From the NCBI GenBank assembly GCA_009699765.1, contig WLNN01000078.1, forward strand, positions 1 through 6,396: a DNA stretch of 6,396 nucleotides, given 5' to 3'. Below are positions 1 through 6,178 of the stretch, piece by piece. The notes under the pieces were generated by a model. That model had not been told where the DNA came from. It saw nothing but the letters and a program-made list of their open reading frames with translations, and did not search any database. The stretch comes from Actinomycetota bacterium. Its GTDB lineage: Bacteria; Actinomycetota; Actinomycetes; Nanopelagicales; Nanopelagicaceae. Made by a program: the position numbers and the translations under genes. The stretch's first letter is position 1. Each line of letters starts with the position of its first letter.

Positions 1-1564
1 AAGGAACGCCTTCTTTGATGAGCGCGCGTGCCATAACCAGACCTGCGGGGCCTGCACCCACAAGACAATATTTTTTCGAATAGCTCGCTTGAACTGCAGG
101 GATATCAGATTCTTTCCTAGAGCGAAGTTGCGTTGAAGCTAATTTCGCATAGACAACCGGTTTGTTCTTCTTAATTCGAATTCCATTAATAATTCCTGCA
201 ATCGTCACCACCAAAAGTAAGACCGGCACGAGATTAACCCACCTGTTATCAGAACCGGTAAGAGTGTTGTAATGAATTGCGGCTAGGAAAAACGCAGCCA
301 TTAAGCCAACAAATCCAATAGCGGGAGCAACTAGCCCTGCCCACCAAGTGCGATCTTTGCGTCTCCAGAAGAAGGCGACAACTGATAGCGATGCAAATGC
401 CTGTAGTGCGACGATTCCCAAAGTGCCCACAGCAATCAAACTTGCAGCGAAAACTTTATAAGGATCAGCTCCGGCAATGGCGAAAGCAATTGCAATACCT
501 GAAGTGACTCCAGTGATTGCAAGGCTTGCAATATGTGGGCTAAAGAAATCTTTATGATATTCACCAAATATATGTGGTGCAATGTTTTCACGGCCTAAAG
601 CGAACAGGTATCGGCTGGCGGCATTGTGCAGAGCGGAGTATCCAGCGAGAACACTGGTGCACAGCAATACCGCTCCAATGCTAAAAAGCGCTTCTCCTCC
701 GTATTGATCCAGCAAATTTAGTACAAAAACTCCTCCATCTGCGCTTGCTTGTGACTGCAATTTATCAACACCAGTTGCACCGATTATGAGCCAAGTAGTG
801 AAGACGTAGAAGACGCCAACCGAGAGAACGGCAATGTAGGTAGCCCGGGGGATACTACGTTCAGGATTTTTGGTCTCTTCACCGTAAAGCGCCGCAGATT
901 CAAAACCGATGAAACTTGTAAATGCAATCAGCGCTGCGATTCCGAATGGACCAGAAGTTGCTTGCTCGTGACTAAAGCTTTCAAGTGGAAATGCAGATAG
1001 ACCCTTTTGTGCAATGACAATAACTTCAAAGACAATGAGGACTGCAAACTCAGCAATCATTAAAAAGCCCAAAATCTTTGCTGATAGATCAACTGATCGA
1101 TATCCAAGAAGTGCAACGATTGCGATTCCAATTATTGAAAGAATGAACCATGGGACATCAATTACAGCTGCTGATAAAATAAGTTCGTGCATAAAGTACC
1201 CAAATGCACCCGCCAGGCCACACGTCATAGCTGTATAAGAAGTGAGAGCTAAATAGGCAGCGCCTACGCCAATATCTTTTCCAAGGGCTCGAGAAATATA
1301 TGTGTAGAACGCTCCGGTATTGATTACTCGTCGGCTCATCGCCGCATAACCTGTCGAAAAGCAGATTAGAACTATTGCGGCAACTAGGTAGGCCACTGGA
1401 AGTCCGGCGCCATTTCCGTAAACTAAAGCAAGCGGAACATTTCCGATCATGGCAGCCAGGGGAGCTGCGGCAGCGATTACTAGAAAGACGATTCTTTGAG
1501 TTGAGAGTGACCGGCGATCTCGAATAAGGGCATTTGATGCTTTACGTTCGCGCTTTGCTTTCAT
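1..1564 (-). CDS. APC-family amino-acid/amine permease fused to an FMO-like flavoprotein domain (C-terminus outside window)
   Basis: The frame is open for 521 codons from an ATG at 1564 to the left edge, with no stop. Residues about 24 to 462 form twelve hydrophobic segments typical of APC-superfamily transporters: the first carries an AAAAPLAAMIGN stretch, and the signature GFESAALYGEETKNPERSIP lies at about 220-239 (FES at 221-223). After the last helix (about 443-462) comes a basic, polar linker of about 35 residues, then KYCLVGAGPAGLVMARAL, a dinucleotide-binding beta-alpha-beta fingerprint (GAGPAG at 503-508) as found at the start of flavin-containing monooxygenases. The linker has no ATG, GTG, TTG or CTG codon, so the second domain has no start of its own. 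A 12-helix permease should end in the cytoplasm, where a flavoenzyme could work. Substrate is unknown; an amino acid or amine is inferred from the family. The start is uncertain: no Shine-Dalgarno precedes ATG 1564, whereas a GGAGG lies 39 bp upstream (1604-1608). Confidence 0.88.
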   Translation of the reverse strand, partial: MKAKRERKASNALIRDRRSLSTQRIVFLVIAAAAPLAAMIGNVPLALVYGNGAGLPVAYLVAAIVLICFSTGYAAMSRRVINTGAFYTYISRALGKDIGVGAAYLALTSYTAMTCGLAGAFGYFMHELILSAAVIDVPWFILSIIGIAIVALLGYRSVDLSAKILGFLMIAEFAVLIVFEVIVIAQKGLSAFPLESFSHEQATSGPFGIAALIAFTSFIGFESAALYGEETKNPERSIPRATYIAVLSVGVFYVFTTWLIIGATGVDKLQSQASADGGVFVLNLLDQYGGEALFSIGAVLLCTSVLAGYSALHNAASRYLFALGRENIAPHIFGEYHKDFFSPHIASLAITGVTSGIAIAFAIAGADPYKVFAASLIAVGTLGIVALQAFASLSVVAFFWRRKDRTWWAGLVAPAIGFVGLMAAFFLAAIHYNTLTGSDNRWVNLVPVLLLVVTIAGIINGIRIKKNKPVVYAKLASTQLRSRKESDIPAVQASYSKKYCLVGAGPAGLVMARALIKEGVP

Positions 1565-1610
1565 GAGAGCGAGTGTGCCAGCAAGGTCGCGCAGAGACCA
1601 CAACCTCCAT
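1542..1610 (-). other. Possible 22-codon upstream leader ORF overlapping the permease start
   Basis: An ATG at 1610-1608 opens a 22-codon frame that ends at TAA 1544-1542, inside the permease gene and in a different frame. It contains an Arg-Pro-Cys-Trp-His run near its middle. The GGAGG at 1608-1604 lies inside its first codons, so it cannot serve that ATG; translation would need a near-leaderless transcript. Regulatory leader ORFs of this kind are known in actinobacteria, but here there is only position and frame. It may be chance. Confidence 0.2.
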
Positions 1611-1639
1611 CAAGATATTTCTAAATTATGAAGATATTT
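1609..1639. repeat. Pair of 12-bp direct repeats between tRNA-Met and the permease
   Basis: ATCAAGATATTT (1609-1620) and ATGAAGATATTT (1628-1639) differ at one base and start 19 bp apart, close to two helical turns. They sit in the 76-bp gap between the tRNA 3' end and the permease start. On the minus strand a CATAAT hexamer (1630-1625, five of six bases of TATAAT) lies between them, so they flank a possible -10 box with no recognisable -35. They could be operator half-sites or a chance repeat in AT-rich DNA. Confidence 0.35.
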
Positions 1640-1640
1640 G

Positions 1641-1714
1641 TGAGGCGGGTCGGGCTCGAACCGACGACGACCGAATTATGAGTTCGGGGCTCTAACCAAC
1701 TGAGCTACCGCCTC
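1641..1714 (-). tRNA. tRNA-Met (anticodon CAU), elongator type
   Basis: The minus strand folds into a full cloverleaf. The acceptor stem GAGGCGG pairs perfectly with CCGCCTC. The D-arm is GCTC/GAGC, the anticodon stem CCGAA/TTCGG with loop CTCATAA (anticodon CAT at 1680-1678), and the T-arm GTCGG/CCGAC with loop TTCGAGC. The variable loop has five bases and the discriminator base is A at 1641. CCA is not encoded. The anticodon stem lacks the three G:C pairs of initiator tRNA. A CAU anticodon can also belong to tRNA-Ile2, whose C34 is converted to lysidine, so that identity is not fully excluded. The gene lies upstream of, and on the same strand as, the permease-flavoprotein gene, and could share its transcript. 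Confidence 0.95.
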
Positions 1715-1798
1715 CAGTAAATCTGGATGCGGGGGCAATCTTACTTGGCGTTATGGGTGCCTGTGTCCAATCTAATTAAGCGTGGATAGACTTCAACC
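1715..1798. promoter_or_regulatory. Divergent control region between tRNA-Met and alpha-galactosidase
   Basis: This 84-bp gap must hold promoters for both directions unless transcription enters from outside. For the plus strand the best -10 candidate is TCTAAT (1771-1776, five of six matches to TATAAT), with a weak TTGGCG (1745-1750) 20 bp upstream. It would give a leader of about 15 bases before the ATG at 1799, with no clear Shine-Dalgarno. For the minus strand TAAGAT (1743-1738) is a possible -10, with TTGGAC (1770-1765) 21 bp upstream, a long spacer. No convincing sugar-repressor operator is visible. The boxes were picked by eye. Confidence 0.3.
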
Positions 1799-3907
1799 AT
1801 GATTCATCTCAGCCAATCGCGCTCATCAATCATCTTTGAAGAAGGCGATGAGACTCTCTCAATTTTGCATTGGGGAAAGAAGATCGCGGGGCTGGAAGCA
1901 AGTGGATTTCAGGCTTTATCGAACTCACTTCGCAAGCCACATTTTCACGGAGGACTTGATGTATCTCCTCGTAATCTGGTTTTGCGCGAGCATTCACGCG
2001 GGTTTATTGGCCACCCTGCTTTGCGTGGCCATCGCGGGGGTGTCGCATCTTCAAATCGTTTTGTTTTAAAGAGCGCTACTCAAAAAGATAATTCACTCAT
2101 TGCGATATTTGCCGATCCAATTGCACAGCTAGAAATCGAGCTTAGTTATACGCTCACACCAAGTGATGTCTTACTAATCGATGGCAAGGTAACCAATAAG
2201 GGTTCCGGCGATTATTTCCTTGAGCATTTTCTATATTGGTTACCGCTCACTGAACAAGCAGACCAAGTATTGGATTTTTACGGACATTGGACGAAAGAAC
2301 GTCAGCCACAACGTCGAGATATTGCGTACGGTTTAACTTCTCGCGAAGGCTTTGAAGGTCGCTCTGGTCACGACTACACAATCACACAAGTCGCGCTTAA
2401 CACTTCTACAAACTTCCGTAGCGGCCAAGCTTGGTCACTCGCAATGGCATGGTCTGGAAACAACATTCACCATGTCGAGCGCTTGATCGATGGAAGCAAG
2501 GCAATTGGGGCCGGCGAGTATTTACTGCCGGGCGAAGTTATTCTCAAAGCGGGCGAGAGCTACCAAGCGCCACGCGCAGTCGCATCATTTAGTGATGAAG
2601 GTCTAGATGGAATTACATCGAATCACTATGACTGGATTCGCGGACGAAGTAATCACATCACCAAAGTTCGCCCGCGTCCATTGACTCTTAATATGTGGGA
2701 AGCGGTTTATTTCGAACATAGCTTTGATGGAATTAAGAAAATTGTTGATAAGGCAGCAGAGATTGGGGTCGAGCGCGTTGTGCTCGATGATGGTTGGTTC
2801 GGTTCCCGTCGAGATGACAAAATGGGACTTGGTGATTGGGTTATCTCAAAGGATGTCTGGCCGGATGGTTTGCAGCCAATCATTAAATACATTAACGATA
2901 AAGGCATTGAATTCGGCCTCTGGTTTGAGGGCGAGATGGTCAATGCAGATTCAGATCTCTATCGCGCGCATCCTGATTGGATTCTGCAAGAACCTGGTCG
3001 CATTCCTGTAGAAGGTCGTTGGCAACAAGTACTAGACCTCACAAAAGAGGGTGCGTATAACCATGTGCTCAATCAAGTTGATGCAGTGCTGACTGAAAAT
3101 AACATCGCTTACATTAAGTGGGATCACAATCGACATCTGACTGATCCAATCAGTGATGGTCGCCCTGTTGCTCGCAAACAGACCGAAGCTATTTACCGCA
3201 TCTTTGATGAGCTCAAGCGCCGTCATCCAGGACTTGAAATTGAATCATGCGCATCAGGAGGCGGCCGAGTAGATCTCGGAATGATTGAACACACAGATCG
3301 TTTCTGGACCTCTGATCAAAACGATCCACTTGAGCGTCAGCAGATTCAGCGTTGGACGGCGATGGTTATTCCACCTGAATTCTTAGGCACGCATATTGGA
3401 CCAACTGTCGGGCACCAGATGCATCGCACTCACGATATTTCATTCCGCGCAATCAATGCGCTCTTTGGTCATGCGGGAATTGAATGGGATATTACAGAAG
3501 CAAGCGAGCGAGAAATTGCAACACTCAAAGATTTTGCAGCTTTCTACAAGCAGAATCGCGATTTGTTGCACTCAGGCAATGTCGTCCGAAGCGATGTTAT
3601 TCAGAGCAATGCTTATTTATACGGAACAGTCTCAAAAGATAAGAAGCACGCGATCTTTAGCTATATGCAACTAACCTCACTAGATAATTTTGGGCCAGTA
3701 TTAGCAGCTTTTGATGGCTTGGATGCGAAAACAAAATACACGATTTCTATAAATGAAAAATTAAGCGCTCCGAGCTTCTTGCAAAAAGGTGCGCCTGGAT
3801 GGTGGCCATCGGTGCAACTCACCGGCGAGCAGTTAGCGGTTATTGGTTTAGAGCTTCCAGTTTTAAGACCTGAAACCGGACTTCTCTTTGAGGTAAAAGC
3901 TAACTAA
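1799..3907 (+). CDS. Alpha-galactosidase, glycoside hydrolase family 36 (melibiase type)
   Basis: The 702-residue product matches the usual length of bacterial GH36 enzymes, which hydrolyse terminal alpha-1,6-galactosides such as melibiose and raffinose with retention. The family layout is present: an N-terminal beta-sandwich domain (about 1-270), a TIM-barrel catalytic domain (about 280-600) and a C-terminal beta domain (about 610-702). Visible motifs are LDDGWFG (329-335), FGLWFEGEMVN, YIKWDHNR with the nucleophile Asp442, SCASGGGR (483-490) and FWTSDQNDP with the probable acid/base Asp506. There is no signal peptide, so the enzyme should be cytoplasmic and act on imported sugars. No transporter or LacI-type regulator lies beside it. 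The gene ends 15 bp from the convergent crtYd, with no hairpin visible between them. The ATG at 1799 is the first start in frame and leaves a full-length N-terminal domain. Confidence 0.96.
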   Translation: MIHLSQSRSSIIFEEGDETLSILHWGKKIAGLEASGFQALSNSLRKPHFHGGLDVSPRNLVLREHSRGFIGHPALRGHRGGVASSNRFVLKSATQKDNSLIAIFADPIAQLEIELSYTLTPSDVLLIDGKVTNKGSGDYFLEHFLYWLPLTEQADQVLDFYGHWTKERQPQRRDIAYGLTSREGFEGRSGHDYTITQVALNTSTNFRSGQAWSLAMAWSGNNIHHVERLIDGSKAIGAGEYLLPGEVILKAGESYQAPRAVASFSDEGLDGITSNHYDWIRGRSNHITKVRPRPLTLNMWEAVYFEHSFDGIKKIVDKAAEIGVERVVLDDGWFGSRRDDKMGLGDWVISKDVWPDGLQPIIKYINDKGIEFGLWFEGEMVNADSDLYRAHPDWILQEPGRIPVEGRWQQVLDLTKEGAYNHVLNQVDAVLTENNIAYIKWDHNRHLTDPISDGRPVARKQTEAIYRIFDELKRRHPGLEIESCASGGGRVDLGMIEHTDRFWTSDQNDPLERQQIQRWTAMVIPPEFLGTHIGPTVGHQMHRTHDISFRAINALFGHAGIEWDITEASEREIATLKDFAAFYKQNRDLLHSGNVVRSDVIQSNAYLYGTVSKDKKHAIFSYMQLTSLDNFGPVLAAFDGLDAKTKYTISINEKLSAPSFLQKGAPGWWPSVQLTGEQLAVIGLELPVLRPETGLLFEVKAN

Positions 3908-3922
3908 CTCTTTATCGCTTCT

Positions 3923-4228
3923 TTAATCTCGTTGATAGCCCTTGCGTCCAAGAACTTCCCATAAACCCATAACGGCCAAGACCAGCGCAAAGCCAAAGAG
4001 AATATCTTCGGCGGGAGCAGAGAAGATTCGCAATCCTACGATTGCATCAGGGTCGTACATGACAATGTTGCGAGATGTTAGCCACCAATTAGTTAAAAAC
4101 TGAAAAGGAAGAATGATTGCGTAGGAAGTCCAGAATGCAGGACGGGTCAGCATTGAAGTTTTAAAGAAGAATAAATCTGTCATTACCGCTATTGAAAAAG
4201 CGGTGATGGCGATATCAGAGTAAATCAT
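3923..4228 (-). CDS. crtYd: Lycopene beta-cyclase subunit CrtYd
   Basis: This 101-residue membrane protein is the second half of the heterodimeric actinobacterial lycopene cyclase, which closes the beta rings of lycopene to give gamma- and then beta-carotene. About three hydrophobic segments are visible. The family hallmark SAPAEDILFGFAL (compare the (I/A)P(V/A)EDxLFGF pattern) lies in the C-terminal third, after a YDPDAIVGLRI stretch typical of CrtYd. Its ATG overlaps the crtYc stop as ATGA (4228-4225), so the two subunits are probably translated in a coupled way. An AAAGGA (4246-4241) lies 12 bases upstream of the start. The downstream neighbour is the convergent alpha-galactosidase. Confidence 0.92.
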   Translation of the reverse strand: MIYSDIAITAFSIAVMTDLFFFKTSMLTRPAFWTSYAIILPFQFLTNWWLTSRNIVMYDPDAIVGLRIFSAPAEDILFGFALVLAVMGLWEVLGRKGYQRD

Positions 4229-4560
4229 TCGCCGAACTCATCCTTTCGCCAATGCGGTTTAACTGTAGTGACGCCTTCGATTGTAAAAATTGCTGCCAGC
4301 GGAATAACCATGAAGAAGAGATACTCTTCTAACGGAATATCAAATGGTCCGAAAATTCCAAGGATTTGCTCCCGATCAAAGAACCAATGCCCTTGCGCAA
4401 TGGCATATGCATCCCAGGCTAAGAAAAACATGCTTACCGGAAGAATGCTTAGCGCAGCGCGCTTGATGCGGCGTAGGACTCCGGTTTTTAGAAAAATCTC
4501 AAGCCAGACAGAGCCGCAAAAGGTAAATATGAGCATCGCCATATATGACCACTGTTTCAC
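4225..4560 (-). CDS. crtYc: Lycopene beta-cyclase subunit CrtYc
   Basis: This 111-residue membrane protein is the first half of the two-subunit lycopene beta-cyclase. It has three hydrophobic segments, a WDAYAIAQGHWFFD stretch and the hallmark PLEEYLFF, which mirrors the PAEDILFGF motif of CrtYd, as expected for a duplicated domain. The assigned start is GTG at 4560; ATG at 4542 or 4536 would shorten the protein by six or eight residues and still keep the first helix, so the start is not certain. The gene is divergent from blh, with 48 bp between the starts. Possible minus-strand promoter boxes are CTGACA (4604-4599) and TTCTAT (4580-4575), 18 bp apart, but the -10 is weak. Confidence 0.92.
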   Translation of the reverse strand: MKQWSYMAMLIFTFCGSVWLEIFLKTGVLRRIKRAALSILPVSMFFLAWDAYAIAQGHWFFDREQILGIFGPFDIPLEEYLFFMVIPLAAIFTIEGVTTVKPHWRKDEFGE

Positions 4561-4608
4561 GGTCGCATTTTGGCATAGAACTCGGCGAAAATTGCTAATG
4601 TCAGGCTT
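4561..4608 (+). promoter_or_regulatory. Shared divergent region crtYc/blh with a blh promoter giving a nearly leaderless mRNA
   Basis: On the plus strand TTGGCA (4570-4575, five of six matches to TTGACA) and GCTAAT (4594-4599, four of six matches to TATAAT) are 18 bp apart. Initiation would fall at about 4605-4609, at or just before the blh ATG at 4609, so the message would be leaderless or nearly so, a common actinobacterial arrangement. No Shine-Dalgarno is seen before that ATG, in agreement. The crtYc promoter must overlap this region or lie inside blh. Boxes picked by eye. Confidence 0.4.
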
Positions 4609-5565
4609 ATGGAAGGTGCCAAGTTAAAGACTTTCGCCACGGTGCGCCTCTTTTCCAGCGCATCAATTGCAATGGTAACTATCCTCTCGATTATTTTTAC
4701 TTCTTGGTTAGGTGCAAATTCCCTCAACTGGCAGGTTGCCATGGCGGTTATAGCGCTAGCAATTGGAATTCCGCATGGCGCCCTTGATCATTTGATTACC
4801 TTGCCGCGCAATCGAACTTTCGTAATGGTTCTTTTCATTTCAATTTACATTGCAGTAGCTCTTCTAGCGATCTGGGCAATCCTGCGATGGAATCAATGGG
4901 GATTTATAGGAGTAGTGCTTATGAGCGCTACTCATTTCGGAATTGGCGATTCAGCGTTCATTACAGAACTTGACCGGTTATCTAGTCGAAAAGGAAAATC
5001 AATATCTGTCTGGGCATATGCAAGTGCGGCTGGATTAATTCCAGTGGTGATTCCCTTGGTAAATAGTCGAAGCACGGCAGCGCTAGAGAAAGTGAATTCA
5101 AAGCTTGTTAATTGGCACGGTGGATATAGCTCTCAAATAATTATCATAATTGCCGCAATCTGTACGATTGCAATTCTTACTTTGCTCTCAAAGAAGCGTT
5201 ACCGCGATTGTGCTGATATTTTCTTGCTTTTCGCACTCGTTACTTTTGCGCCTCCACTAGTTGCCTTCGCTACATACTTTGGCTGCTGGCACGCAATGCG
5301 TCACACTGCGCGCCTCTCCTCTTTATTACCTGCCTCTATCATTAACTACCAAGCAGGAAAGTCTTTTGCAGCATTTCGCAGCGCAGTAATTCCAGGACTT
5401 CCAGCGCTGCTTGGAGCCGCAATCTTCGTTCCATTACTTGCAGGATTTGCACGTGAAAGCATCACAGATAAATTTCTTTGGCTAGCATTAGTCACTATTT
5501 GGGCACTTACAGTTCCTCACATGTTAGTCACAGCTAGAATCGACCGTGCCGCGCTCAAAAATTGA
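4609..5565 (+). CDS. blh: Beta-carotene 15,15'-dioxygenase, Brp/Blh family (retinal-forming)
   Basis: This 318-residue polytopic membrane protein should use iron and oxygen to cleave beta-carotene centrally into two molecules of retinal, the rhodopsin chromophore. The conserved histidine motifs of the family are all present and in order: GIPHGALDH (His56, Asp60, His61), SATHFGIGD (His109, Asp114), CWHAMRHTAR (His228, His232) and VPHMLVT (His304). Several hydrophobic segments span the rest. The length is normal for the family. The ATG at 4609 agrees with the predicted leaderless promoter; ATG 4672 is a later alternative but would cut into the first helix. The divergent crtYc-crtYd pair makes the substrate, so the two transcripts together cover the last two steps to retinal. 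The peptidase gene follows after 24 bp and is probably cotranscribed. Confidence 0.93.
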   Translation: MEGAKLKTFATVRLFSSASIAMVTILSIIFTSWLGANSLNWQVAMAVIALAIGIPHGALDHLITLPRNRTFVMVLFISIYIAVALLAIWAILRWNQWGFIGVVLMSATHFGIGDSAFITELDRLSSRKGKSISVWAYASAAGLIPVVIPLVNSRSTAALEKVNSKLVNWHGGYSSQIIIIIAAICTIAILTLLSKKRYRDCADIFLLFALVTFAPPLVAFATYFGCWHAMRHTARLSSLLPASIINYQAGKSFAAFRSAVIPGLPALLGAAIFVPLLAGFARESITDKFLWLALVTIWALTVPHMLVTARIDRAALKN

Positions 5566-5589
5566 TGCTTGTTAGCTAGGCTTAACAAC

Positions 5590-6174
5590 ATGTTGCGACG
5601 CTCAATAGTCATAGGACTACTTCTCCTAAATATTCCAACCGCCTACGCTGATCCGATTTATCACTTTCCAATTTCTGGATGCGAAGTAAATTATGCTAGG
5701 GCTCATCATGATTATGCAGCGACAGATATTTTGACAAAAGCTGGATGCAAATTTGTTGCACCAATCGATGGAATCGTAGATGAAGTAAATCGAGTTGATT
5801 TATGGAAGAGCCCACCAAATAACGGAATTGACCGCGGTGGTTTATTTGTTTCAATTATCGGTACCGATGGAGTTCGATATTACGGATCACATTTACGGTC
5901 GATTCCATCCAGTATTCAACCTGGGATTGCCGTTAAAGCTGGTCGTGTTTTAGGCGCTGTCGGCGCCACGGGAAGTGCGCGAGGCACAGCGCCGCACCTA
6001 CACTTTGGAATTTCCTGGCCCACTCCAGCAAATACATGGTGGGTTCGTCGCGGTGAAGTATTACCTTGGAAATATCTTGATGCGTGGAAGAAAGGTAAAG
6101 ATCTTTCTCCAGTAAAAGAAGTGGATGCTCGTAAAGCTAAAGTGGGAGAGATTCCACCGATTCCAAAGAAGTAA
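5590..6174 (+). CDS. Secreted M23-family (LytM-like) metallopeptidase
   Basis: Starting at ATG 5590 gives 194 residues with a clear signal peptide: MLRRS, a hydrophobic core and a likely cut after Ala20 (AYA|DP). A TTG at 5569 would add seven residues ahead of the signal and is less likely. The mature protein carries the LytM/M23 fold. AHHDYAATD (His39, His40, Asp46) supplies the first metal ligands, GSHLR the middle His101, and APHLHFGI the final HxH (His136, His138). The first motif is not the common HxxxD; the His-His-Asp-Tyr form with a longer gap to Asp46 looks like a variant M23 subgroup. Cys31 and Cys53 may form a disulfide. Such enzymes cut peptidoglycan cross-bridges or act as wall-remodelling partners; which applies is not visible. 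The lysine-rich, proline-rich tail (about 160-194) may be flexible. It lies 24 bp after blh on the same strand. Confidence 0.87.
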   Translation: MLRRSIVIGLLLLNIPTAYADPIYHFPISGCEVNYARAHHDYAATDILTKAGCKFVAPIDGIVDEVNRVDLWKSPPNNGIDRGGLFVSIIGTDGVRYYGSHLRSIPSSIQPGIAVKAGRVLGAVGATGSARGTAPHLHFGISWPTPANTWWVRRGEVLPWKYLDAWKKGKDLSPVKEVDARKAKVGEIPPIPKK

Positions 6175-6178
6175 TTAG

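Noticed and set aside
1014..1238. 74-codon plus-strand frame
   Set aside because: It is antisense to helices 3 to 5 of the permease and has no family features.
1641..1714. tRNA-Met as an integration site for an island
   Set aside because: No second copy of the tRNA 3' end was found in the window, and no integrase is present.
1713..1727. Small hairpin TCCAG/CTGGA at the tRNA 5' end
   Set aside because: A five-base stem overlapping the tRNA acceptor is weak and common by chance; no U-run follows.
2724..3011. 95-codon plus-strand frame inside the alpha-galactosidase
   Set aside because: It is an out-of-frame reading of the GH36 catalytic domain, whose motifs all lie in the main frame.
3908..3922. 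Terminator between alpha-galactosidase and crtYd
   Set aside because: The gap is 15 bp and shows no inverted repeat.
4268..4627. 119-codon plus-strand frame
   Set aside because: It is antisense to crtYc and contains no recognisable motif, whereas crtYc carries the PLEEYLFF hallmark.
4557..4742. 61-codon minus-strand frame upstream of crtYc with its stop overlapping the crtYc start
   Set aside because: It lies almost wholly antisense to the conserved blh N-terminus, its product resembles no family I know, and the overlap at GTGA involves only its last codons.
5569..5589. TTG at 5569 as the peptidase start
   Set aside because: The ATG at 5590 gives a textbook signal peptide; the extra seven residues have no support.
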